This document shows, in pieces, positions 1 to 8,102 of a DNA stretch of 64,000 nucleotides. This DNA is from Proteobacteria bacterium UBA6503. Its GTDB lineage: Bacteria > Pseudomonadota > Alphaproteobacteria > UBA1280 > UBA6503. How positions within the stretch are numbered: position 1 is the stretch's first letter; each line of letters opens with the position of its first letter. Where the stretch lies: contig DJLZ01000005.1 in NCBI GenBank assembly GCA_002436405.1, forward strand, positions 496,001 through 560,000. The letters run 5' to 3'. The notes under the pieces were generated by a model. That model saw only the letters and a list, made by a program, of their open reading frames with translations. It did no database searches and was not told where the DNA came from. The translations under genes and the position numbers were made by a program.

Positions 1-1
1 T

Positions 2-2515
2 GTAGAGCCATCACTACAAGCCGCTTTCATTAGCTACGGTGGTAACCGTAACGGCTTTTTGGCTTTTAGCGAAATCCACCCTGATTACTACGACCTTCCT
101 GAAGACGAGAAGAAGCAACTTCTTGAAGAATTCAACACTCAAAGCGTTGCTGTTTCAAACGACGACGATGAGGAAGACGACAAGAAATCAGCTAAAGGCG
201 GCAAAAAATCAAACGCTGATAGCGATGACGACGACGAAGATACTTCTAAAGACGACAAAAAGACCCGTGGTGGTCGCCGTCGTCCACAGCGTCGTAGCCG
301 TGGTAAAGATGCTCAAGCGAAAAACGACAACATTTCAGACGACGCTATGAAGAGCGCCCGCGAACGTGTTGAAGCAGACGCCTCAGCCGCTGGCGAAGAA
401 CTTACCCCTGAAGAAATTGAAGAGAACGCACGCGCCCTTGCCGTTGCTAACGCTATGGCCGTGAAGGACGTTCCTGAAGAAGAAGGTGGTAAACCAGCTA
501 AGAAGCCACGCCGTGGCCGTATGTCGAAAAAAGACAAAGAAGCTGCTGAAAAAGCCGCTAAAGAAGAAGCCAAAGAAGAGAAAAAGGCTGACGCTAAGAG
601 CGACAAATCAGATAAGTCAGACAAGGATGACAAAAAAGGCAAGAAAGCTGATAGCTCAAAGCCGGAAACTCAGCCTCGTCGTATTACAGCTGTGCACCGT
701 CGTTTTAAAATGGACGAAGTCATTAAGGCTGGCCAAAAGGTATTGGTTCAAATCGTAAAAGAAGAGCGCGGCACTAAAGGTGCAGCCCTTACAACTTACG
801 TTTCACTGCCTGGCCGTTTTGTAGTGCTTATGCCTAACACACCATACGCTGGTGGTATTTCTCGTAAGATTACCGATGGTAACGACCGTCGTGAACTTAA
901 GAAGATTACCGACAAAATCAAAATCCCTGATGGTATGGGTATGATTGTTCGTACCGCAGGTGTTGGCCAATCAGAAGAAAGCATCACCCGTGATGTTGAA
1001 CACCTGAAAGAGCTTTGGAAAAAGCTTTCTAAAGGCTGGCAAAAAGAAGCCCCTAACACACTGATGCACGAAGATGGCAGCCTGCTTATCCGTGCCCTGC
1101 GTGATATGTTCACTGATGAAGTAGACGAAGTTATTGTTTCAGGTAAAGGTGCGTTGAAGCACGCTAAAGACTACATGAAGTCACTGATGCCTGAGCATGC
1201 GAAGAAGATTAAAGAATACAAAGCCGATGAGCCTATTTTTGCGCACTACGGCGTTGAGATGGATCTTCACCTGCTTGACCGTACACGTGTAAACCTACCT
1301 TCAGGTGGTTACCTTATTATTAACCCAACCGAAGCTTTGGTTTCGATTGATGTTAACTCAGGCCGTGCCACACAAGAGAAGAACATCGAAAACACTGCGC
1401 TAGCTACAAACATTGAAGCCGCACACGAGATTGCCCGTCAGTTGCGTCTGCGTGACTTGGCTGGCCTTGTGGTGATTGACTTTATCGATATGGAAGACCG
1501 CCGTAACGACCGTAAAGTTGAGCGCGCCATGCGTGAAGCTGTGCGCCGTGACCGTGCACGTACCCAAATTGGTGGTATCTCAGACTTTGGCTTGATGGAA
1601 ATGAGCCGTCAGCGCCTACACCCAAGCTTGGGCGAAAGCAACTACCTAACTTGTCATCACTGCCAAGGTAAAGGTTTGGTGCGCTCACCAGCTTCAGCTG
1701 CAACCATTATTCTGCGTGGCCTTGAAGAAGACGACGTACGTGGTAAGGCTGACCGTATTGTAATTACGGCAAACACACAGGTTGCTGTGTACATGCTGAA
1801 CTACAAACGTGACGCTATTGCAGCCCTTGAGAAAAACTACAAGATGCGCATTGTGATTAACGCTGATGATAAATACATCGCCCCTGATCACCGCCTAGAC
1901 CTTATTCGCGTAAGCCCAGACGGTTCAGAAAAATCGCAAACTATCGAGCGCAGCTTCCGTGAAGAGCTAGACGACAACAACAACCGTAAGCGTCGTCGTA
2001 ACCGTAAGCGCAAAGCGAACAACGATAAAAAGCAAACACGTGGTAACAAGCGCAACAACGCGAATGACAATGACGATTCATCAAAAGATGATTCTAAAGA
2101 GTCAAACAACAAGCGTGGTCGTGGCCGTGGCCGCCGTTCTGATAAGAACGCTGCCGATAAGAAAGCGGATCAGCAAGCTGATAACAAGCAAGCAAACGAC
2201 AAACAAAACAACACGAAGCAAGACGTAAAGGCTGATAGCAAATCTGACAATAAGTCAGACAAGCCAGCTGATAAGAAGGCTGCTTCGAAGAAACCCTCAG
2301 CTAAAAAGGAGGCGCCTTCTAAGGCCCCCAAAAGCGGCAAGGCCTCAGAAGCCAAAAAGCCTGCTGAAAAAGCTGAGCCAAAAGCTGAAAAACCTAAGCC
2401 AGTAACAAAACCTTTGATGGTTGAGAAAATTGGCGGCGAAAGCAGCGATGCTATTGCCAACCAAGCGAAGGACGATAAGAAAAAATCGGCCCTACAACGC
2501 TGGTGGAATAAGTAA
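2..2515 (+). CDS. rne: Ribonuclease E (5'-truncated by window)
   Basis: Endoribonuclease of bulk mRNA decay and rRNA/tRNA processing, and usually the scaffold of an RNA degradosome. The open frame runs in from base 2, so the N-terminus lies outside the window. The first visible residues (EPSLQAAFISYGGNRNGF, then FSEIHPDYY) are the start of the S1 RNA-binding domain. This domain is split by a long Lys/Asp/Glu-rich insertion (about bases 110-690), as is usual in alphaproteobacterial RNase E. The catalytic core follows, with metal-binding Asp in SIDVNSG (codon near 1349) and VVIDFIDM (codon near 1478). The Zn-link cysteines are in CHHCQGKG (about 1652-1663). The C-terminal quarter (about 1980 onward) is low-complexity, Lys/Asn/Asp-rich and probably disordered, as in degradosome scaffolds. 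A strong terminator follows directly. Confidence 0.96.
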   Translation, partial: VEPSLQAAFISYGGNRNGFLAFSEIHPDYYDLPEDEKKQLLEEFNTQSVAVSNDDDEEDDKKSAKGGKKSNADSDDDDEDTSKDDKKTRGGRRRPQRRSRGKDAQAKNDNISDDAMKSARERVEADASAAGEELTPEEIEENARALAVANAMAVKDVPEEEGGKPAKKPRRGRMSKKDKEAAEKAAKEEAKEEKKADAKSDKSDKSDKDDKKGKKADSSKPETQPRRITAVHRRFKMDEVIKAGQKVLVQIVKEERGTKGAALTTYVSLPGRFVVLMPNTPYAGGISRKITDGNDRRELKKITDKIKIPDGMGMIVRTAGVGQSEESITRDVEHLKELWKKLSKGWQKEAPNTLMHEDGSLLIRALRDMFTDEVDEVIVSGKGALKHAKDYMKSLMPEHAKKIKEYKADEPIFAHYGVEMDLHLLDRTRVNLPSGGYLIINPTEALVSIDVNSGRATQEKNIENTALATNIEAAHEIARQLRLRDLAGLVVIDFIDMEDRRNDRKVERAMREAVRRDRARTQIGGISDFGLMEMSRQRLHPSLGESNYLTCHHCQGKGLVRSPASAATIILRGLEEDDVRGKADRIVITANTQVAVYMLNYKRDAIAALEKNYKMRIVINADDKYIAPDHRLDLIRVSPDGSEKSQTIERSFREELDDNNNRKRRRNRKRKANNDKKQTRGNKRNNANDNDDSSKDDSKESNNKRGRGRGRRSDKNAADKKADQQADNKQANDKQNNTKQDVKADSKSDNKSDKPADKKAASKKPSAKKEAPSKAPKSGKASEAKKPAEKAEPKAEKPKPVTKPLMVEKIGGESSDAIANQAKDDKKKSALQRWWNK

Positions 2516-2533
2516 GCTTTTAGCTGTATACTT

Positions 2534-2572
2534 TAAATATGGGGTGGCATGAAAGTGCCCCCCATATTTTGT
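2534..2572 (+). terminator. Intrinsic terminator after rne
   Basis: Long hairpin AAATATGGGG...CCCCATATTT with an additional inner TGGCA/TGCC stem, running into TTTTG. It separates rne from the M48 protease gene, whose start codon lies 25 bases further on. Confidence 0.8.
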
Positions 2573-2596
2573 TTAAACGATATAAGGTTCGCACCC

Positions 2597-3946
2597 ATGC
2601 GTATTAAAGCACTTGTACTCACTATGTTTATAGCGTTAGCCGCTATTGGTTACGCAGGCGTTAGCTATGCTCAACAACGTGTGACCCTGATTATTGATGC
2701 CGAGGTTAGCGATTACCTAAACAACCTTGCAGCCCCTCTTTTGCGTGCGGCTGAACTGAACCCTGAAAATGTGAACGTTCACCTGATTCAAGACAATACA
2801 ATCAACGCCTTTGTAAACTCGCAGCAGGATATTTACGTCAACACAGGTCTTATCTTAAAAGCTGAAACTGAAAACGAAGTTGTTGGCGTGCTTGCCCACG
2901 AGATTGGCCACATGAAAGGCCACCATATTTTGCGCATTATGAATGCGAGCGACCAAGTTGCCTTGCCAACTATCCTCGCAGGGCTTGCTGGTATTGGTGT
3001 GGCTGCAGCCGGTGCACCTGATGCAGGTGTTGCGGTGATGGCGGGTAGTCAAGCGGCTGGTATTGCACACTTACTTAAGTTTTCACGCTCACAAGAGCAA
3101 CAAGCCGACCAAATTGGTGTAAACCTTCTTGATGCGACGGATACCTCAAGCCAAGGATTGAAAGACTTTTTTAGCCGTCTACGCACTAACGAGCTTATGT
3201 ACTACAAAACACCACCCGCTTACCTAATGACTCACCCACGCTCATCAGACCGTGAGAGCTTTTTGGACCGTGCCCAAACAAAGCCGCATACCGTTACGAA
3301 AGAAGAAGCCGCCCGCTTTGCCCGTATTCAGGCTAAAGTGGCAGCGCTTACAGCCTCAACAGGCCAAGTGCGACGCCTGTATATGGAAGAAGACTCAGGC
3401 CCTGCTGATTACGTACGCAGTATTGCTTTTGCCATGCAGGGTAAATATAGCGAAGCTTTGCAGTTTTTGGATAAAGCCGAAGATAAGCTTTCAGATGATG
3501 CCAAGCCCTACGTTGAAGAGCTACGTGGCCAAATTGCCCTTGATATGGGTAAAGTCTCCGATGCACGTGACTATTTTGAAAAAGCACTGGATATGAAGCC
3601 AAGCTCAATGCTTTTGCGCTTTCACTATGCCCGTGCCCTTACACATACTGGCGAATATGATAAATCAATTACCCAGTTTAACCGTGTTATCCGTCAGCGC
3701 CCAACATGGTGGCTACCCCACTACAACCAAGGCCTAGCCTACGGTAAAGCGGGTAAAAAAGGTTTATCGCACCTTGCCTTTGCCGAGTCTAACCTTTATC
3801 GTAACAACGCTAAAGATGGCCTTTTTCATATTAGTATTGCCCAAAAATACTTGAATGAAGACACCAAAGAAAATGGTACAGACAACACACTTTCCCTGCA
3901 AAAAGCCGCACAAGTGCAGCTAGAGCTTGAAAAACTAAACAATTAA
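2597..3946 (+). CDS. bepA: Periplasmic M48 metalloprotease with TPR domain, BepA-like
   Basis: Putative outer-membrane quality-control protease. The start at 2597 is preferred over the upstream in-frame ATG (2549). It gives a clean signal peptide (MRIKALVLTMFIALAAIGYA, cleavage near VSYAQ) and has AAGG upstream. The upstream ATG would begin inside the rne terminator. The zinc motif HEIGH lies at about residues 101-105, in the order typical of M48 proteins: conserved N-terminal strand, HExxH helix, then the SRSQEQQADQIG segment holding the third-ligand Glu. The C-terminal half contains TPR-like helical repeats (about residues 265-400, e.g. the DMGKVSDARDYFEKALDMKP unit). Length 449 residues, close to the BepA/YfgC family. 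Transcribed alone between two intergenic gaps. Confidence 0.85.
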   Translation: MRIKALVLTMFIALAAIGYAGVSYAQQRVTLIIDAEVSDYLNNLAAPLLRAAELNPENVNVHLIQDNTINAFVNSQQDIYVNTGLILKAETENEVVGVLAHEIGHMKGHHILRIMNASDQVALPTILAGLAGIGVAAAGAPDAGVAVMAGSQAAGIAHLLKFSRSQEQQADQIGVNLLDATDTSSQGLKDFFSRLRTNELMYYKTPPAYLMTHPRSSDRESFLDRAQTKPHTVTKEEAARFARIQAKVAALTASTGQVRRLYMEEDSGPADYVRSIAFAMQGKYSEALQFLDKAEDKLSDDAKPYVEELRGQIALDMGKVSDARDYFEKALDMKPSSMLLRFHYARALTHTGEYDKSITQFNRVIRQRPTWWLPHYNQGLAYGKAGKKGLSHLAFAESNLYRNNAKDGLFHISIAQKYLNEDTKENGTDNTLSLQKAAQVQLELEKLNN

Positions 3947-3985
3947 CCTTATCTTTGCCCAAGCAAACAAAGGAATGATAGATAA

Positions 3986-4204
3986 ATGCCAAGTGCAAAA
4001 AGCAAAAATCATTTTCAGCCTTACCCAGATCTTAGCCCTGTGTTGGCTGAGCTAACAGAACGTAAGACCGAGCAAACCCCTGAAAAGGAAGCTTTGTTTG
4101 ATAAATGGATTGCGCAACTTGATGCTGTGAACAGCGAAATGCGCAAACTTGAAAAAATTGAACTGTTTACGCGCGCTGTAACTAGCGATGCGTCAGACGA
4201 ATAA
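3986..4204 (+). CDS. Small hypothetical protein upstream of accB
   Basis: A 72-residue, charged, soluble protein with no signal peptide or membrane segment. The C-terminal half looks helical (WIAQLDAVNSEMRKLEKIELF). AGGAAT lies 15 bases before the ATG. The gene sits between the M48 protease gene and accB in the same direction. Its stop is 23 bases before the accB start, so the two are probably co-transcribed. I do not recognise the family. Codon use matches its neighbours and the frame is open throughout, so it is probably real. Confidence 0.6.
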   Translation: MPSAKSKNHFQPYPDLSPVLAELTERKTEQTPEKEALFDKWIAQLDAVNSEMRKLEKIELFTRAVTSDASDE

Positions 4205-4226
4205 ACCCGCGACAGGACCTAGTATA

Positions 4227-4751
4227 ATGAGCAAATCTGCCACGCAAAAGACCTCAACATCTAAGAAATCAGAGTCATTTAGCTTTGATATGTCAGACAT
4301 TGAAAACCTAATCGCCCTACTGCGCGATTCAGGTATCAACGAAATTGAACTTGCCGAAGGCGAGCGTTCAATCCGTCTGCGTAAAGACCCAACACCTGTT
4401 GTACAAGCTATGACACAACCAACTATGGCACCAGTTGCAACAGCAGCAGCCCCTGCACCAACTGCAGAAGCACCAAAAGCTGAAGCCGCTAAACCAGCCG
4501 AAGCTGCAAAGCCTGCTGGCAAAACACTTAATGCGCCAATGGTTGGTACTTTCTACTCTGCGCCATCACCAGATGCTGACGCATTTGTGAGCGTAGGCGA
4601 TAAAGTTAAAAAGGGCCAAACCCTTTGCATTATCGAAGCTATGAAAACCATGAACCAAATCGAAGCTGAATTTGACGGTACAATTACCGAAATTCTAATC
4701 GAAGATGGTACACCGGTTGAATACGGCGAACCTCTATTCGCCCTTTCATAA
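4227..4751 (+). CDS. accB: Biotin carboxyl carrier protein of acetyl-CoA carboxylase
   Basis: Carries biotin between the carboxylase and transcarboxylase sites in the first step of fatty-acid synthesis. Start chosen at 4227 (ATGAGCAAATC) because AGGAC lies just upstream. The longer frame from 4188 would overlap the preceding gene and add an atypical leader. The N-terminal part contains the family segment IENLIALLRDSGINEIELAEGE. An Ala/Pro-rich linker (about residues 65-105) follows, then the biotinyl domain with EAMKTMNQIEAEFDG. The biotinylated Lys is residue 140. The MKT rather than MKM form is common in Alphaproteobacteria. accC follows after 38 bases, and BirA, which attaches biotin, is encoded at 9847-10584. 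Confidence 0.95.
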   Translation: MSKSATQKTSTSKKSESFSFDMSDIENLIALLRDSGINEIELAEGERSIRLRKDPTPVVQAMTQPTMAPVATAAAPAPTAEAPKAEAAKPAEAAKPAGKTLNAPMVGTFYSAPSPDADAFVSVGDKVKKGQTLCIIEAMKTMNQIEAEFDGTITEILIEDGTPVEYGEPLFALS

Positions 4752-4789
4752 GCTAATTCATACGCAAATTCCTAAACAGGTAAATTCAT

Positions 4790-6133
4790 ATGTTTAAAAA
4801 AGTCCTGATTGCTAACCGCGGTGAAATTGCAGTACGTATCCACCGTACCTGCCGCGACCTTGGCATTCAAACTGTTGCTGTGCACTCAGAAGCTGATGCA
4901 AACGCTCTTCACGTTAAAATTGCTAACGAAAGTGTGTGTATTGGCCCTGCACAGTCAGATAAGTCATACCTTAATATTCCATCAATTATTGCAGCCGCTG
5001 AAGTGACTGACGCTGATGCCATCCACCCTGGTTATGGCTTTTTGTCAGAAAACCCAAAGTTTGCACAAATTGTTGAAGAGTCTGGCCTAACGCTTATCGG
5101 CCCTAAAGCCGAACATATGACCATGATGGGCGACAAAATCTCAGCCATTAAGTTTGCCAAAGAAGCTGGCCTACCAACTATCCCTGGTTCAGGCGGCCCT
5201 GTAACAAACGAAGTTGATGCCAAGCGCATTGCAAAAGAAATTGGCTACCCGGTACTTATTAAAGCTGCTTCAGGCGGTGGTGGCCGTGGTATGAAGGTTG
5301 TTGATAGCGAAGAAACCTTGATGCAGAACTTTAACACTGCACGTTCAGAAGCTAAATCAGCCTTTGGTGATGACCGCGTTTACATGGAGAAATACCTAAA
5401 CCGCCCTCGCCACATTGAAATTCAGATTATGGCCGATAAGCACGGCAACGTGATTCACCTTGGTGAGCGTGACTGTTCAGTACAGCGCCGCCACCAAAAA
5501 GTGATTGAAGAATCACCAAGCCCAGCTATTAGCCCTGAACTACGCGAAAAAGCAGGCTCAGTTGCAGCCGATGCTTGCCGCAAAATGGGCTACATTGGTG
5601 CTGGTACTATTGAATTTTTGTACGCTGACGGTGAGTTTTACTTCATCGAGATGAACACCCGCTTGCAAGTTGAGCACCCAGTAACTGAATTTGTAACTGG
5701 CTTTGACCTTGTTGAAATGCAGCTACGTGTTGCCGCTGGTGAAAAGCTACCGATTAACAAGCCTATCGAACTACGTGGCCACTCAATCGAGTGCCGTATT
5801 AACGCCGAGTGCCCAGACACATTCCGTCCGTGGCCAGGCAAGATTACTGAATACTTTACACCTGGTGGCCCAGGTGTGCGTATTGACTCAGGCATTTACC
5901 CTGAGTGGACAGTACCACCCCACTACGATGCCATGATTGGTAAGCTTATTGTGCATGGCCGCGACCGTGACCAAGCCCTTAGCCGTATGCGCCGTGCTTT
6001 GGAAGAGCTTATTATCGAAGGTATTAAAACCAACATCCCGCTACATAAACGCATTATTAACAACGATGCTTTTATAAAAGGCGAATATGATGTACATTCT
6101 TTAGAACGATACATTCAGGGAGACTCATTCTAA
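4790..6133 (+). CDS. accC: Biotin carboxylase subunit of acetyl-CoA carboxylase
   Basis: ATP-dependent carboxylation of biotin on AccB. Length 447 residues, standard for AccC. It opens with FKKVLIANRGEIAVRIHRT. The ATP-grasp glycine loop GGGGRGMK is at about residues 161-168 and EMNTRLQVEHPVTE at about 286-299. The biotin-carboxylase C-terminal domain follows. It is 38 bases downstream of accB. Its stop codon overlaps the start of hpt by one base (TAATG), indicating a shared transcript. Confidence 0.97.
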   Translation: MFKKVLIANRGEIAVRIHRTCRDLGIQTVAVHSEADANALHVKIANESVCIGPAQSDKSYLNIPSIIAAAEVTDADAIHPGYGFLSENPKFAQIVEESGLTLIGPKAEHMTMMGDKISAIKFAKEAGLPTIPGSGGPVTNEVDAKRIAKEIGYPVLIKAASGGGGRGMKVVDSEETLMQNFNTARSEAKSAFGDDRVYMEKYLNRPRHIEIQIMADKHGNVIHLGERDCSVQRRHQKVIEESPSPAISPELREKAGSVAADACRKMGYIGAGTIEFLYADGEFYFIEMNTRLQVEHPVTEFVTGFDLVEMQLRVAAGEKLPINKPIELRGHSIECRINAECPDTFRPWPGKITEYFTPGGPGVRIDSGIYPEWTVPPHYDAMIGKLIVHGRDRDQALSRMRRALEELIIEGIKTNIPLHKRIINNDAFIKGEYDVHSLERYIQGDSF

Positions 6134-6675
6134 TGCTCGCACCTCTATACAGCGAATCAGCCATTTCAGATCGCGTTCAAGACATTGCCGAAAAGCTAAA
6201 TGCCGAATACAAAGACGCTGAGATGGTTCACATTGTTGTGACCCTGAGTGGTGCTTTCATTTTCGCGGCTGATCTTATCCGCCTTTTGAACTTCCCGATT
6301 ATTGTAAGCTTTTCAGGCCTTGCCCCTTACGCTGGTGAAGATGCACCTCAGTCAAACCTACGTGTTAACGCTGACGAAATCCCACCATCATTTGGCAACT
6401 GCCCTGTTATCATTATCGAAGACATTATCGATAGCGGTAAGACAGTTTCTAAACTACGTCAACTTGTTGCCGACCGTATGGCCGCAAGCATTGAAGTTGT
6501 AGCCCTTCTAAAGCGCCAAGCTTCAGACGCTAAAGCTGACTACTTTGGTTTTACAGTTCCGAAGAACCTATTCATCGTGGGCTACGGCCTTGACCTTGAT
6601 GGCAAATACCGTGAACTTAAAGAAATTAAAACCGTTGGTGTTATTGCCGCTTCTGATACGAAGACAATGTGCTAA
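6133..6675 (+). CDS. hpt: Hypoxanthine (guanine) phosphoribosyltransferase
   Basis: Purine salvage enzyme converting hypoxanthine or guanine plus PRPP to IMP or GMP. Length 180 residues, normal for the family. The PRPP-binding motif IIIEDIIDSGKT lies at about residues 93-104. FIVGYGLDLDGKYRELKEI near the C-terminus is the base-recognition segment. The start overlaps the accC stop (TAATG), so translation is probably coupled. Pairing with accBC is unusual but has no obvious functional reason. A strong bidirectional terminator follows. Confidence 0.9.
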   Translation: MLAPLYSESAISDRVQDIAEKLNAEYKDAEMVHIVVTLSGAFIFAADLIRLLNFPIIVSFSGLAPYAGEDAPQSNLRVNADEIPPSFGNCPVIIIEDIIDSGKTVSKLRQLVADRMAASIEVVALLKRQASDAKADYFGFTVPKNLFIVGYGLDLDGKYRELKEIKTVGVIAASDTKTMC

Positions 6676-6691
6676 CAGTTTACAACATACT

Positions 6692-6730
6692 AAAAAGCCG
6701 GCGAAGGTTCATCCCTCGCCGGCTTTTTTA
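6692..6730. terminator. Bidirectional terminator between hpt and the DUF2155 gene
   Basis: Perfect stem AAAAAGCCGGCGA/TCGCCGGCTTTTT flanked by A and T runs. It serves hpt on the plus strand and the convergent operon on the minus strand. Confidence 0.9.
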
Positions 6731-6747
6731 ATATGAGTTATAAAGGC

Positions 6748-7221
6748 TTAGCCAACTACGCAGCTACGCACAAGAATGTCATAGTCTGGGTGTTCAAAGA
6801 CGGTCAGTGATGGCATTGATTTGAAAATCCAGCCTTTGTACAGCATGTCACCATCACGGTTTTCAACAGTAATAAAACCGCCATCATTACCAGGAATGTT
6901 ATTAAAGTCAGTCACGCAGCTTTCTGCGCGGATAAGCAACGTGTTGCGGTAGATAACTGAGTTTTGCGGCGAGATTGTAAAGTCGTCAGTGGTATCGTTA
7001 AAGCGCTCAAGTACACGGATTGAAAGCTCAAAGCCCTGCTCGTGCAGGTTTTCTGGCTTTTCTTCTTGCGCAAAAAAATCGTCAAAGCTAGTTGTTGGTG
7101 CCTGTGTAAGATCTTGAGTTGGCTCAATATCAGCAAATGTAGGCGCTAGCGGAATAGGCTGTGCAAGCACAGATGTGCTAAAGCCAAGTGCTAAAACTGT
7201 AGGAATAAAAAGCTTATGCAT
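6748..7221 (-). CDS. Exported DUF2155-family protein
   Basis: Alphaproteobacteria-restricted family of unknown function. The conserved core is visible: VIYRNTLLIRAESC, ENRDGDMLYKGWIFKSMPSL and FEHPDYDILVRSC, with two conserved Cys that may form a disulfide. With the start at 7221 the protein has a typical signal peptide (MHKLFIPTVLALGF, cleavage near VLAQP) and the ATG overlaps the stop codon of the upstream MerR gene. ATGs at 7248/7245 are also in frame but would put extra residues before the signal peptide. Neither choice has a clear Shine-Dalgarno sequence. Confidence 0.8.
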   Translation of the reverse strand: MHKLFIPTVLALGFSTSVLAQPIPLAPTFADIEPTQDLTQAPTTSFDDFFAQEEKPENLHEQGFELSIRVLERFNDTTDDFTISPQNSVIYRNTLLIRAESCVTDFNNIPGNDGGFITVENRDGDMLYKGWIFKSMPSLTVFEHPDYDILVRSCVVG

Positions 7222-7651
7222 TTTTAAGAAGCTGACGAATTTCATCAAGTTCGTTCAGGGTGCGTTTTAGGAATGCACTATCAACACCTTCAGAACCTGT
7301 GGTTTCAACATTGCTACCAGCACCACCACGTTTAAGGTAGGCTTGCACACCTTTAATGGTGTAACCCTCATCGTAAAGAAGGCTCTTAATTTGTTTAAGG
7401 GTATCAATGTCTTCCGGACGGTAGTAACGGTGGCCACCGCTACGTTTCATCGGGTTGATGTTTTTGAACTTGGTTTCCCAGAAGCGAAGAACGTGTGTGG
7501 CAACGCCTAGTTCTTCTGCGGCTTCAGAAATAGTGCGATAAGCCTGCTTTGATTTTTTTACAGGTTTTTTAGCAGTGCTGCTTTGTGCTTGTTTTTCAGC
7601 TTCAGCTGCGGCTGCGCTTTCTGGAAAAAGATCAAGGTTTGTGCTCATCAT
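7214..7651 (-). CDS. MerR-family transcriptional regulator
   Basis: DNA-binding regulator of 145 residues. A MerR winged helix spans about residues 37-105 (TISEAAEELGVATHVLRFW, then SGGHRYYRPEDIDTLKQIK). The N-terminus is short and Ala/Lys-rich, and the C-terminus has a short helix (LNELDEIRQLLKNA). There are no effector-binding cysteines, so it is not a metal or redox sensor of the MerR/SoxR type. Its position directly after ihfA is conserved in many Alphaproteobacteria. The start may be either of two adjacent ATGs (7651 or 7648). Confidence 0.88.
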   Translation of the reverse strand: MMSTNLDLFPESAAAAEAEKQAQSSTAKKPVKKSKQAYRTISEAAEELGVATHVLRFWETKFKNINPMKRSGGHRYYRPEDIDTLKQIKSLLYDEGYTIKGVQAYLKRGGAGSNVETTGSEGVDSAFLKRTLNELDEIRQLLKNA

Positions 7652-7687
7652 CGGCCCTTTTATAAGGTTAACTTATCGTCGTACCGA

Positions 7688-7987
7688 TTATTTTACACCA
7701 TTAATGCGATCTTTCAAAATGTGCGATGCACGGAAGACCAAAACACGACGTGGTTCGATAGGCACTTCTTGGCCTGTTTTAGGGTTACGGCCCATACGTG
7801 CACGCTTGTGGCGTACAGCGAAGTTACCAAAAGAAGAAAGCTTAACAGTTTCGCCTGTTTCTAGGGTATCAAGAATAGTGTCGATTACTTGCTTAACCAG
7901 TTGCGCTGAGTTTTTGCGTGATAGACCAACTTCTTGGTAAACGGCATCAGCCAAGTCAGCACGGGTAACAGTACGGTTGTTTGACAT
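7688..7987 (-). CDS. ihfA: Integration host factor subunit alpha
   Basis: Sequence-specific DNA-bending nucleoid protein, active as a heterodimer with IhfB. Length 99 residues. Carries the HU/IHF fold with VTRADLADAVYQEVGLSR at the start, KLSSFGNFAVRHKRARMGRNPKTGQEVPI (the DNA-intercalating arm with the conserved Pro), and the extended C-terminal helix typical of IhfA. The MerR gene follows after 36 bases. A second, HU-type homologue is at 25672-25944. Confidence 0.94.
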   Translation of the reverse strand: MSNNRTVTRADLADAVYQEVGLSRKNSAQLVKQVIDTILDTLETGETVKLSSFGNFAVRHKRARMGRNPKTGQEVPIEPRRVLVFRASHILKDRINGVK

Positions 7988-8102
7988 AATTAAATCTCTT
8001 TTTCCTTTAGGTTTTCGTAGGTTAAGTAACGTTTCTTGCGCCGTTAGTGGGCTCTAAGTTACTGATTAAAAATCGCTTCGTCAAGGGAACTATTTTAAAA
8101 AA

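Noticed and set aside
39..350. Plus-strand frame over the start of rne
   Set aside because: Shadow of the rne acidic insertion in another frame, with Thr/Leu-rich low complexity.
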